From Chara braunii (lineage: Eukaryota; Streptophyta; Charophyceae; Charales; Characeae), in assembly GCA_003427395.1 (NCBI GenBank), contig BFEA01000315.1:1422813-1452339 (forward strand): 29,527 bases of DNA, read 5' to 3'. Shown one piece after another: positions 1 through 7,380 of the stretch. How positions within the stretch are numbered: the first letter of the stretch is position 1; the number at the start of each line of letters is the position of its first letter. The notes under the pieces were generated by a model. That model searched no databases. It saw only the letters and a list, made by a program, of their open reading frames with translations, and was not told the DNA's origin. The position numbers were made by a program, and so were the translations under genes.

Positions 1-352
1 AAAGGGACGAGGCCGGGGACCTCACAATTCAACCCGGAGTTATCCTGGCAGCCTCAGCCAGTTTAGCTTTCAAGGAACAACCATGACTGTCTACCAACCA
101 GAGATAATTCCTCCCTACGAAGGGATATCTAAATGCAAAAATATCTTCAAAAAAACAATTGCTTCCCAAAAAAATAAACTTGAAGCTCAGAGTAAAAAAG
201 GAATCGAAATCTACCCGTAGTTCTCAAGTCTTATAGCTGGCCACCAATGCACAGCCCAGAAGCGACTGATTACCAACCGGTTCATACCCTGCCCAGTTAT
301 AAGTCAAACCACCATAACCGAATGGCCTAACGGGCGGCCACCACTCAATTTC
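1..352 (-). repeat. LINE copy A 3' flank / 3' UTR
   Basis: Non-coding sequence downstream, on the minus strand, of the LINE copy A coding end. Bases about 7-66 match 5710-5769 closely (both contain TATCCTGGCAGCCTCAGCCA), and the stretch near 178-200 resembles 5889-5911 (shared core CAGAGTAAAAAAGG). The same 3' sequence family therefore occurs twice in the window in the same orientation. The 26-bp hairpin word seen in other LINE 3' UTRs is absent here, and the element continues beyond the left edge, so its poly(A) tail cannot be seen. Confidence 0.5.
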
Positions 353-1140
353 TCAATCATGCGTATCTGAAAGCCAGGAGCAACAAGAAAAGTGACCCTC
401 TTGATTAATGGAGGCGAGCCTGCCATCTCGAGCCCAGGTTTTCGAAAACCAAATAATATTCTTGCGATGCCAATCTGCCCTGATTATCCTCCTGAGCCCT
501 TGTTTGATCAGCAGCTGCTGATGCCTCTTGGCCATGACATCTCCGTTAAAAACTCTGGCATTTCTGGCCGCCCAAATAGTTTCCATTAATACTCCACGGC
601 AACACAGGGCTACATATCCCCAACCAGAGGAATATGAGAAATCTGGTGGAAGAATGCCTGTAAGAACCCAGGCATTTGACCACTCGAAGCCCCCTGATAC
701 TATCCTATTCCAGTGGCTTATCCACCAATCAATAATCTCCACTGCAAGAGGACAAAACAGCCACAGGTGGGACATATTTTCCCACCCCCAATTACATCTC
801 AAACACTGCGTAGGCAGCTCCATACCCTTAGCAGTCAACCAAGTAGCCGTGGGCGTAACCAGAAGAGACTGCAACCACATGATACTGGCCTGCTTTTGGG
901 CAGGATAACTTCTCAGGGCTCTCCAGAGTTTAGTAATACCAGGGCCTGTGACACCTGCTAATTGCTGGGAGGTTGCCCTCTCAACAGCAAGGTCGACTGC
1001 TTTCTTCTTCGCTTTGGCTTGAAGAGCTTGTACCCCCCACCTTCGCCCGATATTGACAGATGTGTGTACCTGCACCCATTCCCTCTGGCACCTTCCAGCC
1101 CAGCAGGAGGGGTTCCACCCGATAGGTACTCGCGTCCCTC
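353..1140 (-). pseudogene. LINE copy A: ORF2 C-terminal zf-RVT region
   Basis: An open frame of about 240 codons encodes the C-terminal part of a plant-type LINE ORF2, downstream of the reverse transcriptase. The visible zinc-binding module is CLRCNWGWENMSHLWLFCPL, a C-x2-C ... H-x4-C arrangement typical of zf-RVT. It is followed by a Trp-rich stretch and GWGYVALCCRGVLMETIWAA, then a basic tail. The same protein segment recurs in copies B and F in this window, which confirms the family. No ATG start is expected because the copy is 5'-truncated; the frame stays open upstream to about 1135, where the TTCGACA-rich island begins. The RT and endonuclease domains are missing, so it is a dead fragment. 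The zinc-binding module is thought to help the element protein bind nucleic acid. Confidence 0.85.
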
Positions 1141-1918
1141 AAGAGGGTAGCCCTTACTGCACCATGATTTTCGACATTCCCTCTTTCGACAGAAAACCCC
1201 TCCTCGCCACACAGCATGTAGAAGTGAAGAACTCACAAGTCCTGTGCACAAAAGAGACAAACTGGGGTGAAGATAGGACAAGCGTTGGTGCGTTCTCTTT
1301 TTCGACATTCCGGCAAGATTTCGACATCCCATCCCATCCGAGGACTGTTGAAAATGTCCAAGTTGCAGGCCTGAAGTGGAAACGAGCCCTTCTCGACAGG
1401 AGGTGTCGAAACCCTTTCGCTGACAGCTTCTGAGTTTTTTTTGCATCGCGGATTTCGAAATGCTGTGTGGCGAGGAGAAAGTGTCGAAAATTCAGTTTTC
1501 GACATTGGTGTGGCGAGGCCCTAGAGGCTCGCCACACAGGCTGTGTCAAAACTCAAAAACGTTTCGACAGGTGTCAGAAAAAATTCGAAAGTCGGCCGTC
1601 GACAGTTTACCCCCCCTTCGACTCACAGGCTGTCGAGGGGCAAGGTTTTTGGTCATGGCCAGGCGGACGGGTTTCACGGAAGTTGACAAAAGAGTCCCTG
1701 ACAACGCAAATGCCAACGCAATTTTCGAAAGGTCGGCCTGGCACTGTCGAAATTCCGTCACCTGCAGGCGGATGGAAACGGTTGCTGGAGGGCGGCTGTC
1801 GAGAGGACCATTCTGACACCTGTCGAAAGTTTTTTGAGCCGCAATTCTTCGAAAGTCTGTGTGGCGATGCAAAATTGTCGAAAACAGGGTTTTCGACAGC
1901 CTGTGTGGCGAGCCTCCT
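1141..1918. repeat. Island of TGTCGAAA/TTTCGACA and GTGTGGCGAG words
   Basis: I count 16 TCGACA/TGTCGA hexamers between 1168 and 1898, where chance would give less than one. GTGTGGCGAG or its complement recurs near 1203, 1464, 1508, 1528 and 1902, with GTGTGGCGAT at about 1860. The words are arranged as hairpins: TGTCGAAAA/TTTTCGACA at 1482-1504 with a 5-nt loop; GTGTGGCGAG/CTCGCCACAC at 1508-1537; TGTCGAAAAC/GTTTTCGACA at 1876-1898 with a 3-nt loop. Short open frames cross it on both strands but look like no protein I know. It lies between two oppositely oriented LINE fragments. Its nature is unknown: a tandem repeat that has drifted, or a non-autonomous element rich in short inverted repeats. 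Confidence 0.75.
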
Positions 1919-3304
1919 AAACTGATTCCACGGGTCACGGAACCACCATCCATAGTAGCAAGTACACTTCGATCGGTAGCCCATCTAGGCCAGTCAAAGC
2001 CCTCTTGGCTGAAGAAGATACTGCCTGTGTACAATTAGCAGAATACATACTCAGTCAAGAATGGAAACCAAGTCGCCCTTCAGATGTTTGGGTTTGCCTC
2101 TTCACTGAGTCATACAGCAACAAAAGACCCAAGTCCAAATTTTGGCGCAACATCCTGACAGCCTGGTCCAAACTGATTCGGTCACGGAACCACCATCCAC
2201 CGTACACGAAATATGTAACCAACCTCTGTTTGAAAATCCTCTTCTGGTACAGAAGGACGGATCCCAATTTTCGGCTCATGACTCGACAGGGAACTACGGG
2301 AAAGCCTGGATAGAGAAAGGAATATCGAAAGTGGGAGATTTATGGGACAGTAACAGACTAGGATGGAAAACGGAATCTGAGTTACCACTAGGAAAACTCC
2401 GGAGAATATCTGACCACCTAATGGAGCTACAACAGGCGATCCCCCCTCACTGGTTACANACACTGAGTAACCCACAGGAACTGACTCCTAACATATGGCT
2501 GCTAGCACCAAACAGTCCGACAGACTCAGAAATCTGGAAATATTTAGGTCCCACCNCTGGGGGAGCTCATGAGGTGGAAGTGTGGACGGAGACTCCANCC
2601 ACTCCCTTCTCCCATGAGCTATCCAGCCAAGGAACTAAGGTAGTCCCAGAAATATCCAACCCCAAGGAAGTCGTGGTGGTTGAACAGTATCAACGTACAC
2701 AGACCGGAGACCAACCACAGGTTCAGCCTCCGGGTTCCATCCCAGACCGGAAGGTCCAACGCCTGGCAGGCCACAAAACCCTGATGGATCTCCCAGCCAA
2801 CCCCTTGAAGATTGGATGGAAGGACCCGAGTAACGGGAAATTCCTGGGTCTACACATGGCTCCGCTCCAGAGGCATGGACATCCATCAATACCTCATGCT
2901 CCAGGTGTCAATGGGCTTGGGAAACCTCAAATCACATCTGGTACTCATGCCCCTTATCAATGAGGGTTTGGGCTTGGTGGAAAGCGCACTGGAAAAACAT
3001 CACAAGAGACACTATGTCGTGGGACGAAGGATGGACATTGAATGGTATCCTCCCAACGGGACTATCCCCTCATGCTGGTTGGGGCTACGTGGCACAACAG
3101 GCCTTCAGGGCCATCATTATGGGCGCCCTGTGGGAAGACCGCAATGCTAAGTTATTTGAAAACCACCACAAGTCACTACCAGACATCATCTCATATATAA
3201 AGACCCAGATCAGATGCACAATTATCGCCGACTGGAGAAGGAAAACAGCAAGAGGTTACAACCAACCAACAGAAAGTGAAATGGTTCTGGAGTACCTGGG
3301 GTAA
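1919..3304 (+). pseudogene. LINE copy B: ORF2 C-terminal portion
   Basis: A broken ORF2 fragment on the plus strand. The beginning (from about 2005) contains LAEYILSQEWKPSRPSDVW, matching copy F at about 15,020-15,080 (LAKYILTKEWDLSRPANVW), so this is the segment between the RT and the zf-RVT. Coding then jumps frame several times: one frame runs 2142-2963 and another 2960-3304. The latter contains HAGWGYVAQQAFRAIIMGA, equivalent to GWGYVALCCRGVLMETIWAA of copy A, and ends with ADWRRK before a TAA. The zinc-knuckle region near 2870-2960 is frameshifted. Single ambiguous bases occur at 2459, 2556 and 2598. A 31-bp segment is duplicated (1919-1952 and 2170-2200, the first with a 4-nt insertion), suggesting a rearranged 5' junction. 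The copy lacks the endonuclease and the catalytic RT core. Confidence 0.8.
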
Positions 3305-3404
3305 CAGATCACAGCTAGTCTCGCTCAGCTCCAAAGGGGAACTACAATTTAACAACTGGCTCAACTCCTGAACTTGGCAGCATTTGGTGATACCCGTACC
3401 CGAA

Positions 3405-3430
3405 TGGGACGCTGGACCCGGTTTCCAGCA
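3405..3430 (+). repeat. LINE 3'-UTR hairpin word, copy 1
   Basis: Starts TGGGAC, followed by GCTGGACCCGGTTTCCAGC, which folds as a 6-bp stem GCTGGA/TCCAGC around a 7-nt CCCGGTT loop. This is the reference form to which the other copies are compared. Confidence 0.85.
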
Positions 3431-3450
3431 TATAGCAGCCGATTGCAAAA

Positions 3451-3476
3451 TGGGACGCTGGACNCGGTTTCCAGTT
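3451..3476 (+). repeat. LINE 3'-UTR hairpin word, copy 2
   Basis: Same word, 46 bp after copy 1, with an ambiguous base at 3464. The 3' arm reads TCCAGT instead of TCCAGC, which changes the basal G-C pair to a G-U wobble in plus-strand RNA, so the stem is still possible. Confidence 0.8.
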
Positions 3477-3589
3477 AGCCAGATCATAGAGATTAGATAG
3501 CTATTAGACCCTTTTGTCACCTTTCTTACTTTTTTTCTACTTTATTGTCCAGTTTATCCTTTCTTTTGGAGTTAACCAGTTAGCAGATG

Positions 3590-3615
3590 TGGGACGCTGG
3601 ACCCGGTTTCCAGCA
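3590..3615 (+). repeat. LINE 3'-UTR hairpin word, copy 3
   Basis: Identical in the stem and loop to copy 1. It is the copy closest to the poly(A) tail of LINE copy B. Confidence 0.85.
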
Positions 3616-3748
3616 TTGGCCAACTGAGTAATGGCCATAGCTCTATTTCCCGGGTTGTATTGTGGAGGGATTCCCGGCCTCCTGTTCAAAGTTTATAATG
3701 AAATATGCTTCTGGATTTAAAAAAAAAAAAAAAAAAAAAAAAAGGGAA

Positions 3749-3803
3749 AAGAACAGATACAATGCACTTGATCTATTTTTAGCCAAAAGGCCGAGAAAGG
3801 TAT
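3749..3803 (-). ncRNA. U2 snRNA 5'-end fragment (pseudogene)
   Basis: Read on the minus strand from 3803, the sequence starts ATACC and continues CTCGGCCTTTTGGCTAA. The first 25 nt agree with the plant U2 snRNA 5' end as I know it. Then a 5-nt insertion precedes GATCAAGTG; the branch-site recognition region GTAGTA is altered (CATTGTA), and GTATCTGTTCTT follows. The match stops after that TTCTT, about U2 nt 46, just five bases from the poly(A) of LINE copy B. The Sm site and the 3' stem-loops are missing, and the A-rich upstream region has no recognisable snRNA promoter element. It is therefore a broken fragment, either a U2 gene interrupted by the LINE or a retro-copied piece. Confidence 0.8.
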
Positions 3804-3870
3804 TTTTTTCTATTTTTTTCTATTTTTTTCTGTTTTTTTCTGTTTTCTATTCAATTATTCTATTCTATTT
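3801..3870 (+). repeat. T-rich simple repeat
   Basis: Several near-identical 10-bp units (TATTTTTTTC, drifting to TGTTTTTTTC) followed by TTCTATTC-like repeats, immediately 5' of the U2 fragment as read on the minus strand. Confidence 0.8.
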
Positions 3871-3987
3871 TATTCTGTATTGTATGTGGTGGACGGGTTT
3901 ACTTGGGGATGCAGGATTTGTTGTTTGAAGAGTATTCTCGTAACTCTCTCCCTTTTTTTTTTTCTTTTTTTTTTTTTGGACCATTTT

Positions 3988-4049
3988 TAGCATGGTCCTT
4001 GTCCAAGGATGGCACGCATAACTCGAGAAATGTTTGTATTTTTTTTAAG
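3988..4049 (+). ncRNA. U6 snRNA 3'-half fragment (pseudogene)
   Basis: TAGCATGG is followed by AAGGATGGCACGCATAACTC and GAGAAATG. This corresponds to the U6 snRNA segment from the start of the internal stem-loop to near the 3' end; for example CACGCATAACTCGAGAAATG against U6 CACGCATAAATCGAGAAATG. I count about six substitutions over 47 nt. The expected GTCCAAA is replaced by TTTGTA, and a run of eight T (terminator-like) follows at 4039-4046. The ACAGAGA box and the 5' stem are absent; the upstream sequence is a poly-pyrimidine run. It is a 5'-truncated, diverged copy and not expected to function. Confidence 0.75.
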
Positions 4050-4371
4050 CTACTTAAACCGTTGAAAAGGACTTTACACTACTTCACTGGCATACGCCGT
4101 AAGAGCATAGCGCTTCGCGCCTGGGCCAGTAGTGTTGTCCTCTGCAGGCCACTATGAAACCGGCCCAGCTGGTGGCTCGCGAGCCTCGGAAGGTAGCTAG
4201 CTCCCTACAAAATAGGAGTAGCTTAACTGGGGGTTTAAAAGGGGTATAGAAGGGGTATAGAAACATCTGGATTGGACCGTGAAACACATCTGGAACGATG
4301 GATAAGACCAACCTGGTTCCCAGATGTTGTTGTGTTCCCAGCATCGTCCAATTTGACAGGGCTGGACAATC
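4050..4371. other. Unassigned stretch with a possible structured RNA
   Basis: No coding region recognised. An inverted repeat ACACTAC..TGG (4076-4090, 5-nt bulge) pairs with CCAGTAGTGT (4126-4135) and encloses a small GCGC-TTC-GCGC hairpin near 4110-4120. A second imperfect hairpin, AGCTCCCTAC/AATAGGAGTAGCT, lies at about 4198-4225. Function unknown. Confidence 0.35.
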
Positions 4372-4413
4372 AAAACACTTGGGGGAAAAAAAAAAAAAAA
4401 AAAAAACACTTGG
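4372..4413 (+). mobile_element. Poly(A)-only insertion with 11-bp TSD
   Basis: AAAACACTTGG occurs at 4372-4382 and again at 4403-4413. Between the two copies lie only GGG and a run of A. This is the footprint of a retroinsertion truncated to little more than its tail. Confidence 0.65.
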
Positions 4414-4508
4414 AAGAGAACTCCACTGGATCAGATTGCTCGCACAGTCTGCCCCTTGCCCCATGCGGACAATGCACACTCGTCATGCCTGTATCAATTG
4501 GGTCAGCA

Positions 4509-4590
4509 AGTGTTGTGGTGGTGGTCCCCACTCATGTGTTTTGGTCCAGTTCTCTCTCAACTTGGAGCATGCTTGGACCACCACAACACT
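4509..4590. repeat. 82-nt inverted repeat
   Basis: AGTGTTGTGGTGG...TCC (4509-4527) pairs with GGACCACCACAACACT (4575-4590), 16 bp with one 3-nt bulge, around a loop of about 47 nt. The right arm also belongs to the larger palindromic element at 4538-4948. Confidence 0.7.
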
Positions 4591-4948
4591 AGCTTAGCTT
4601 CTTTCTTTCCCCCGAACATAACGCATATGCGTTGTAATCCAGTTTTCAAATTTGACCATATAAATCGAATAGAGCCCATATGCGTTGTATTCGCGTTTTC
4701 GAATTTGAAAAAAAAATCGAATAGAACCCATATGCGTTGTATTCGAGTTTTCGAATTTGGGAAAAAAAAAAATTCGAATGGAACCCATATGCGTTGTACT
4801 CGAAATTCAGGGCTGTTCAAATAGAAATTAATAAAATTATAGAACGCACGTATGCGCTGTATTCGTTCGAATAGAATGCACCCTAACGAAGCTACTGTTG
4901 TGGTGATCCAATTGCGGTCCAAGGTTAAGAGAGCCGGACTGAAACAGT
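4538..4948. mobile_element. Palindromic MITE-like element with a tandem core
   Basis: The minus strand of about 4592-4538 (GCTAGTGTTGTGGTGGTCCA ...) is similar over 55-75 nt to the plus strand of 4889-4948 (GCTACTGTTGTGGTGATCCA ...), so the two arms face each other as long terminal inverted repeats. Between them lies a tandem array with CATATGCG words starting at 4624, 4677, 4729 and 4787, and a degenerate one near 4849, spaced 52-62 bp. Each unit reads roughly CATATGCGTTGTATTCG, then TTTTCGAATTTG, then an A run. The first word sits in a perfect palindrome, AACGCATATGCGTT. There is no coding capacity. I infer a non-autonomous inverted-repeat element or a foldback satellite. Confidence 0.55.
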
Positions 4949-5018
4949 GGGAACGACTGGCTTGGACTTGGTTGTTCCTCGTGTTTGTGTGGTGGTCCCA
5001 ATTCTATCAGTCCTGCAA

Positions 5019-5335
5019 CAGCTGACTCAGACCTCGTCCCAATTTTCCCAATTTTGGTGGTCCCAATGTGTCCCAAGTTCCAAGTGCTTTTATGGTCCAA
5101 ATGTGGTCCACTGGGATAGAGGCCTTGCACAAGGGCCTTTTGAAAAAAAAAAAAAAAAAAAAAAACAGCTGACTCAGACCTCGTCCCAATTTTCCCAATT
5201 TCGGTGGTCCCAATGTGTCCCAAGTTTCAAGTGCTCTTGTGGTCCAAATGTGGTCCCCTGGGATAGAGGCCTTGCACAAGGGCCTTTGAATTTATTTTTA
5301 TTTTTTTAAAAGAAAAAAAAAAAACACCAGGTAGG
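5019..5335 (+). mobile_element. SINE-like dimer with internal poly(A)
   Basis: Two direct copies of a ~125-bp unit start 147 bp apart, at CAGCTGACTCAGACC (5019 and 5166). The first ends in GAGGCCTTGCACAAGGGCCT, then a 23-A run at 5143-5165, and the second copy follows at once. The second ends with the same hairpin, then T-rich and A-rich sequence to about 5325. The copies differ at only a few positions. The terminal GGCCTTG/CAAGGGCC hairpin next to poly(A) is shared with the 3' end of LINE copy F (13295-13317, minus). I see no convincing tRNA-like head, so it could be a tandem LINE 3'-UTR fragment made by template jumping rather than a true SINE. Confidence 0.65.
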
Positions 5336-5503
5336 AACATTCGGTCAGCTAAGTACTGCACAGTTGGCACCCCAGGATTCTCTCTGGTTGTACCAGTTTT
5401 TTTCAGGATTCTCTCCTTTCACGTCGCCCCCCCAATTCAGAGTAATGGGACCACAAACACACCTGGAGGCTGGAACAACCATTCTTTGGGAAACGTTTAA
5501 AAT

Positions 5504-5550
5504 CGCTGGACTATTCCTAAAAAAAAAAAAAAAAAAAAAAAACGCTGGAC
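5504..5550 (+). mobile_element. Poly(A)-only insertion with 8-bp TSD
   Basis: CGCTGGAC at 5504-5511 is repeated at 5543-5550. The insert between them is TATTCCT followed by 24 A. Same kind of footprint as at 4372-4413 and 5983-6016. Confidence 0.6.
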
Positions 5551-5708
5551 CAGGCGGCTACTGTCTTCCCGTGAATACAAGTGTCATTAATGAGTGTATT
5601 TTGGGCACCTGGCCGTCTAGATACATGGATAATGGGGAAGCATAAGCCCTGGACGCAAATTGTTTTTTTTTTTTGGAAAGCTTATCAATATAGTGCAAAA
5701 GAAGCATT
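5551..5708. other. Unassigned stretch
   Basis: No gene recognised. The stretch between the poly(A)-only insertion and the 3'-UTR-like repeat contains a short poly(T) at about 5661-5673. Confidence 0.3.
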
Positions 5709-5969
5709 GGACGAGGCGGGGGACCTCACAACTCGACCCGGGGTTATCCTGGCAGCCTCAGCCAGTTTCCCTTGCGAGCTGAGCTCGCTTCCGCTTTCCC
5801 TACCAACTGCTCAGAATATAACAATACGACTGCTGGAAACCGGGTCCAGCGTCCCATCTTCAAATCAGAAACTTTCTCCAAAATTCGACTTTGAAGCGCA
5901 GAGTAAAAAAGGGCTCAGCCTGAGCCATGCTGAAAACCTGTTCTAGAGATCCATCAAAAAACAGTCAAT
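5709..5969 (-). repeat. LINE 3'-UTR-like repeat, partly duplicated
   Basis: Bases 5710-5769 match 7-66. A later segment, about 5812-5880, is repeated at 5970-6080 (shared AGAATATAACAATACGACT, then the hairpin word, CATCTTCA and AAACTTTCTCCAA). The segment 5915-5969 recurs at 6308-6362 (CAGCCTGAGCCATG ... CTGTTCTAGAGATCCATCAA). The orientation of the hairpin word shows that this 3' UTR reads on the minus strand. No coding sequence is attached. Confidence 0.65.
5831..5856 (-). repeat. LINE 3'-UTR hairpin word, copy 4
   Basis: Reverse orientation. On the minus strand it is identical to the reference stem GCTGGA/TCCAGC with loop CCCGGTT. Confidence 0.85.
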
Positions 5970-5982
5970 AGAATATAACAAT

Positions 5983-6016
5983 ACGACTTAAAAAAAAAAA
6001 AAAAAAATCCACGACT
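5983..6016 (+). mobile_element. Poly(A)-only insertion with 6-bp TSD
   Basis: ACGACT at 5983-5988 and 6011-6016 flanks an insert of T, 18 A and TCC. The uninterrupted version of the same target (AATACGACTGCTGG) exists at 5824-5837 in the neighbouring duplicate, so the empty site can be read directly. Confidence 0.75.
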
Positions 6017-6041
6017 GCTGGAAAACGGGTCCAGCGTCCCA
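6016..6041 (-). repeat. LINE 3'-UTR hairpin word, copy 5
   Basis: Reverse orientation. Stem GCTGGA/TCCAGC retained; the loop reads CCCGTTT on the minus strand. Confidence 0.85.
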
Positions 6042-6370
6042 TCTTCAGATCAAAAACTTTCTCCAACATTCAACACACGTGGTTAACCAGGGGTGTTATT
6101 TTAGGCGAATTTTGCACCGAATTGCACTGAAACTGTCATATTGTGCTGATTTTTTGCTTTTTTTCTTGTTTTTCTTTTTGTGTGATATATATGTGCTTTA
6201 GGGTACGTCATGTGTGCAGTTTTGACATGTTTGGATCAATAATTAAAAAGTTGGCATTTTTTTGAATTCGTTGGACGATTCATTTTGACTCGGACAGTGT
6301 CTCTGTGTCAGCCTGAGCCATGGTGAAAACCTGTTCTAGAGATCCATCAAAAACCAGTCAATTGCACTTC
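6042..6370. other. Unassigned stretch with a dispersed repeat
   Basis: T-rich sequence without a recognisable gene; 6308-6362 is a second copy of 5915-5969. Confidence 0.5.
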
Positions 6371-6586
6371 TCTTAAACCACCAGTACTTGGCCCAGCTAT
6401 CGATGCCAAGCCTGGAATCCCCCTGCGCACCAATTTTTGCCGAAGCACCAGGGCACCGTTTCAATTTTTTTTTGGCGGGCGTTTCCAGCCATTGAGGTCC
6501 GGTACCCCGAAGCCCGAACTTAGCGTAGCGTTAACGGCAACGGCCCGCGGCCGATGTATGGGCCAAGTACTACTGGTGGTTTAAGA
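6371..6586. mobile_element. TIR-bounded MITE-like element
   Basis: The left end, TCTTAAACCACCAGTACTTG then GCCCAGCTATCGATG, is mirrored at the right end by CGATGTATGGGCCAAGTACT, then ACTGGTGGTTTAAGA: about 30 bp of inverted repeat with one 3-nt indel and a few mismatches. The 216-bp unit has a GC-rich, non-coding interior. No clear target-site duplication is seen. Related words occur in inverted pairs at 21296/22016 and 27031/27166. The right arm could alternatively be read as a protein motif, WAKYYWWFK, so a coding origin of the word is possible. Confidence 0.5.
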
Positions 6587-6707
6587 ACAGACTTGAAGCT
6601 CAATCAACAATTCTGCTTCCTAATAGCACCACAACAAGTAAAACCAAGTCCCACTTCGCACTGTCCGAAAGGGGTTCTAAGAACTATTTGTCCCACAGCA
6701 ATTGCTA

Positions 6708-6743
<36 letters not shown>

Positions 6744-6819
6744 CCCCCCTGCGATGCTAGTGGTGCTGGTAAGAGCAGACACCGCTAGCACCCGGGGAGG
6801 GGCTCCATCTATTGGTGGG

Positions 6820-6845
6820 TGCTGGAAAACGGGCCCAGCGTCCCA
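6820..6845 (-). repeat. LINE 3'-UTR hairpin word, copy 6
   Basis: On the minus strand the stem is GCTGGG/TCCAGC: the A-U closing pair has become a G-U wobble, which is permitted only in the RNA orientation of the LINE. Confidence 0.85.
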
Positions 6846-7220
6846 TTACAGAGTGGAAAATAGAAATGAAAATATGCTAAATCAAGAGGAGATAGCTATG
6901 AACCCTGCCAGCATTGATTACTCTGGCAATTGACTGTGCAGTTTGCCAGAGGATTGACTGTGCAGGTTGGTAGAGGAGGGGAGAAAAACTCTTCACCCCA
7001 GTACCAGGCACCAGATATCTAATGCTACAAAACCGGTTCCTCCCTTCCTTCTTGAAAAAAGCTGCATTGCCCCACCTCCCCCTTTGGGTATGAGGCTTGT
7101 TAGATCAACATCAAGGCTACGGATAAGTATGGGGCCCCACTATCCCATGGAGCTGCCTATATCACCCATCCCATCTTGAGGCGCCCCTTATCTATTGGCC
7201 CAGCCTTCTTCAGCAGCCCC

Positions 7221-7340
7221 CCTTCCAACAACAGTCCTAAGCCCTCAGCACGAACTTTCTGACACAGCTGTACCTGCCTCCCTTCCAACAACAGTCGTGA
7301 GCCCTCAGCAGGAACTTTCCGAAACTGCTGTACCTATTCT
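7221..7340. repeat. 60-bp minisatellite, two units
   Basis: Units 7221-7280 and 7281-7340 both start CCTTCCAACAACAGTC and share AGCCCTCAGCA and GAACTTTC. They lie within the LINE copy C 3' UTR. Confidence 0.85.
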
Positions 7341-7354
7341 TTTTTCGAAAAGGC

Positions 7355-7380
7355 TCCTGGAAGACGGGTCCAGCGTCCCA
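7355..7380 (-). repeat. LINE 3'-UTR hairpin word, copy 7 (decayed)
   Basis: On the minus strand the stem is GCTGGA/TCCAGG: the outermost pair is lost, five remain. The most degenerate of the ten copies. Confidence 0.8.

Larger units (their letters stand above)
3305..3743 (+). mobile_element. LINE copy B 3' UTR and poly(A) tail
   Basis: Non-coding tail of copy B, from the ORF2 stop to a run of 25 A at 3719-3743. It carries three direct copies of the 26-bp hairpin word (3405-3430, 3451-3476, 3590-3615). The first two start 46 bp apart; the third ends about 100 bp before the poly(A). The position of repeated hairpins between a LINE stop codon and its tail suggests that they belong to the 3' UTR. 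The poly(A) shows retrotransposition by target-primed reverse transcription. No clear target-site duplication was found because the 5' junction is unclear. Confidence 0.8.

Noticed and set aside
3405-3615. Regularly repeated hairpin words resembling a CRISPR array
   Set aside because: Only two or three copies with unequal spacing, inside a LINE 3' UTR next to poly(A), in eukaryotic-type DNA.
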